This document shows positions 5,723-7,064 of a DNA stretch of 7,064 bases, piece after piece (position 1 is the stretch's first letter; the number at the start of each line of letters is the position of its first letter). Origin of the DNA: Capsulimonas sp. GTDB lineage: Bacteria; Armatimonadota; Armatimonadia; Armatimonadales; Capsulimonadaceae. A model generated the notes under the pieces. It did no database searches. It worked only from the letters and a program-made list of their open reading frames with translations, and had not been told where the DNA came from. The DNA lies in the NCBI GenBank assembly GCA_025963815.1, contig JAOQAA010000524.1, positions 1 to 7,064 of the forward strand, in the 5' to 3' direction. The translations under genes were made by a program, and so were the position numbers.

Positions 5723-6709
5723 CTATGCGAACCCAAGCACCGGGTGCGGGGTATATGGCTCTTCCAGCGACTGAATCTCTTCCGGCGTCAGTGCGATTGA
5801 AAGCGCGGCGACGGCGTCTTCGAGGTGATGCGGTTTGGTCGCGCCGACAATCGGCGCCGTGACGCCGGGCTTTTGCAGCAGCCAGGCGAGCGCGATCTGC
5901 GCGCGCGGAAGGCCGCGCGCTTCGGCGATGGCGCCGACACGGTCCACGACCTTATGATCGTCTTCTTCGGTGCGCTTGTAGAGAGTTTTGCCGAACTCGT
6001 CCGTTTCGCCGCGCGAGGTGCTGGGCTCATCTTCCCACGGACGCGCCAGGCGGCCGCGCGCCAGGGGGCTCCAGGGGATCACACCGACGCCTTCCGCAAG
6101 GCAGAGCCCGATCATCTCCCGCTCTTCCTCCCGGTACAGAAGGTTGTAGTGGTTCTGCATCGAAACGAACATCGTCCAATAGTTCTGCTCGGACAGATAA
6201 AGCGCCTTGCAGAACTGCCAGGCGTACATCGACGACGCGCCGATGTAGCGCGCCTTGCCCGCCTTCACCACATCGTGCAGCGCTTCCAGAGTTTCTTCGA
6301 TGGGCGTGTCGTAGTCCCAGCGATGCGTTTGATAGAGGTCCACATAATCCGTGCCGAGGCGCTGAAGGCTGGCGTCGATCTCCGCGAAGATCGCCTTGCG
6401 CGACAGGCCCGCGCCGTTCGCGCCGGGGCGCATACGGCCATGGACTTTGGTCGCGATCACCAGCTCCTCGCGCTGCGCGATGTCCTTAATCGCGCGGCCC
6501 AGGATCTCTTCACTGGAGCCCGCCGAATAGACGTTCGCCGTATCGAAGAAGTTGATCCCAAGCTCCAAAGCGCGCGCAATAAACGGCCGGCTCTGCGCAT
6601 CGTCCAGGCTCCATGGGTGCGGCCCACGGTTGGGATCGCCATAGCTCATACATCCCAGACAGATGCGCGACACCTTCAGACCCGACTTACCAAGATTGAC
6701 ATACTCCAT
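5723..6709 (-). CDS. yajO: YajO-type aldo/keto reductase
   Basis: A 328-residue NADPH-dependent oxidoreductase of the aldo/keto reductase superfamily. From memory it closely matches E. coli YajO along its full length, including LGCM, the FFDTAN-YS segment, HRWDY-TPIEETLEAL, IGASSM, YNL-YREEERE and PWSPLARGRL. The catalytic tetrad is D56, Y61, K88 and H129, and the cofactor-phosphate segment PIVGATKPHHLEDAV is at 286-300. E. coli YajO has been linked to 1-deoxy-D-xylulose 5-phosphate formation; whether this protein does the same is unknown, and a general carbonyl reductase is equally plausible. The frame runs upstream to 6991, but the homologous start is the ATG at 6709, with AAGGA 7 bases upstream overlapping the TAA of ppa. 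It is the middle gene of ppa-yajO-uma2. Confidence 0.93.
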   Translation of the reverse strand: MEYVNLGKSGLKVSRICLGCMSYGDPNRGPHPWSLDDAQSRPFIARALELGINFFDTANVYSAGSSEEILGRAIKDIAQREELVIATKVHGRMRPGANGAGLSRKAIFAEIDASLQRLGTDYVDLYQTHRWDYDTPIEETLEALHDVVKAGKARYIGASSMYAWQFCKALYLSEQNYWTMFVSMQNHYNLLYREEEREMIGLCLAEGVGVIPWSPLARGRLARPWEDEPSTSRGETDEFGKTLYKRTEEDDHKVVDRVGAIAEARGLPRAQIALAWLLQKPGVTAPIVGATKPHHLEDAVAALSIALTPEEIQSLEEPYTPHPVLGFA

Positions 6710-6719
6710 GCAGTGATCC

Positions 6720-7064
6720 TTATGACTGTGATTGATCGAACTTTTTGACGCCTGCGTCCACCAACTGCTGCGCGCGGTCCGGCCCAAAACGTCCCGTCGG
6801 CTTGAACTCTTTCCCCGCCATCTGATTGTACGAAACGAAGAAATGCTCGATCTGATCGACAAAGTTTTCGTCCAGATCCTTGAGCGCCTTGAGCCTTCCA
6901 TGCGTGTATGACTGGATCGCCACGGCGACCAGCCGGTCATTGCGCATCGTCTTCCCATCCCGCTCGGTCTGCTCGGCTTCAATGACGCCAATCAAGCGCC
7001 CTTCCACCAGGCAGCGCGTAAAGACAGGCGCGTCCATCAGCACGAGAATATCCAGCGGGTCGCC
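6720..7064 (-). CDS. ppa: Inorganic pyrophosphatase (N-terminus beyond window)
   Basis: Cytoplasmic family I soluble pyrophosphatase, which hydrolyses diphosphate to two phosphates and so pulls biosynthetic reactions forward. The last 114 residues are visible, in a frame open to the window edge. The first residues, GDPLDILVLMD, are the core of the DGDPLD metal-binding signature. They are followed by RCLVEGRLIGVIEAEQ, then ERDGKTMRNDRLVAVA with the expected downstream acidic/basic ligands, and HFFVSYNQMAGKEFKPTG, typical of the slightly longer bacterial variants. The C-terminus (VDAGVKKFDQSQS) is normal. The promoter and start are outside the window. The yajO start lies 10 bases after the stop codon, and its ribosome-binding site overlaps the TAA, indicating one message. 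Confidence 0.93.
   Translation of the reverse strand, partial: GDPLDILVLMDAPVFTRCLVEGRLIGVIEAEQTERDGKTMRNDRLVAVAIQSYTHGRLKALKDLDENFVDQIEHFFVSYNQMAGKEFKPTGRFGPDRAQQLVDAGVKKFDQSQS

Noticed and set aside
5825..6748. 307-codon plus-strand frame opposite yajO
   Set aside because: Arg/Ala/His-rich antisense shadow of a well-matched aldo/keto reductase.
6710..6991. Upstream extension of the yajO frame (94 extra codons)
   Set aside because: It overlaps the ppa coding region in another frame and is not part of the aldo/keto reductase fold; the ATG at 6709 has a good ribosome-binding site and matches the family start.

Overview
The window looks like chromosomal DNA of an Armatimonadota bacterium, possibly near Capsulimonas. 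The main clue is the N-terminus of the type IV pilin-like protein at 3059-3949, whose [12 protein letters not shown] segment is characteristic of the large pseudopilin families of that phylum. This placement is recall and inference, not a search result. Six of the seven genes belong to families I recognise. I see no mobile element, CRISPR array, tRNA or rRNA.

Left part (1-1802, minus strand): a two-gene unit read leftwards from a near-consensus promoter. The first gene is a xylose isomerase-like TIM-barrel sugar-phosphate isomerase/epimerase. It is followed after 40 bases by a membrane-anchored PpiD/SurA-type peptidyl-prolyl isomerase that runs off the left edge. Back to back with this promoter, and sharing its -35 box, is a plus-strand promoter for a very acidic, cysteine-free protein of unknown function (1835-2467).

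Middle (2468-3058): about 590 bases without a convincing gene, turning strongly AT-rich. It holds a hairpin after the acidic gene, a near-consensus promoter (2670-2698) overlapped by a 22-bp palindrome, short direct repeats, and a second promoter just before the pseudopilin gene. Either the pseudopilin gene has a long leader or an undescribed small RNA or small ORF lies here.

Secretion/carbohydrate pair (3059-5101, plus strand): a DUF1559 pseudopilin-like protein closed by a strong intrinsic terminator, then a secreted glycoside hydrolase family 76 enzyme (endo-alpha-1,6-mannanase family) with its own likely promoter. Together they suggest envelope or extracellular polysaccharide work.

Right part (5132-7064, minus strand): a tightly packed set, ppa (inorganic pyrophosphatase, cut by the right edge), a YajO-type aldo/keto reductase and a Uma2/DUF820 PD-(D/E)XK protein. 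The gaps are 10 and 9 bases, and each downstream ribosome-binding site overlaps the preceding stop codon. This set converges on the GH76 gene at a shared hairpin.

I found no clearly new multi-gene system. The most worthwhile leads are the gene-less regulatory stretch with its operator-like palindrome, the unassigned acidic protein, and the placement of a Uma2 protein in a metabolic operon.
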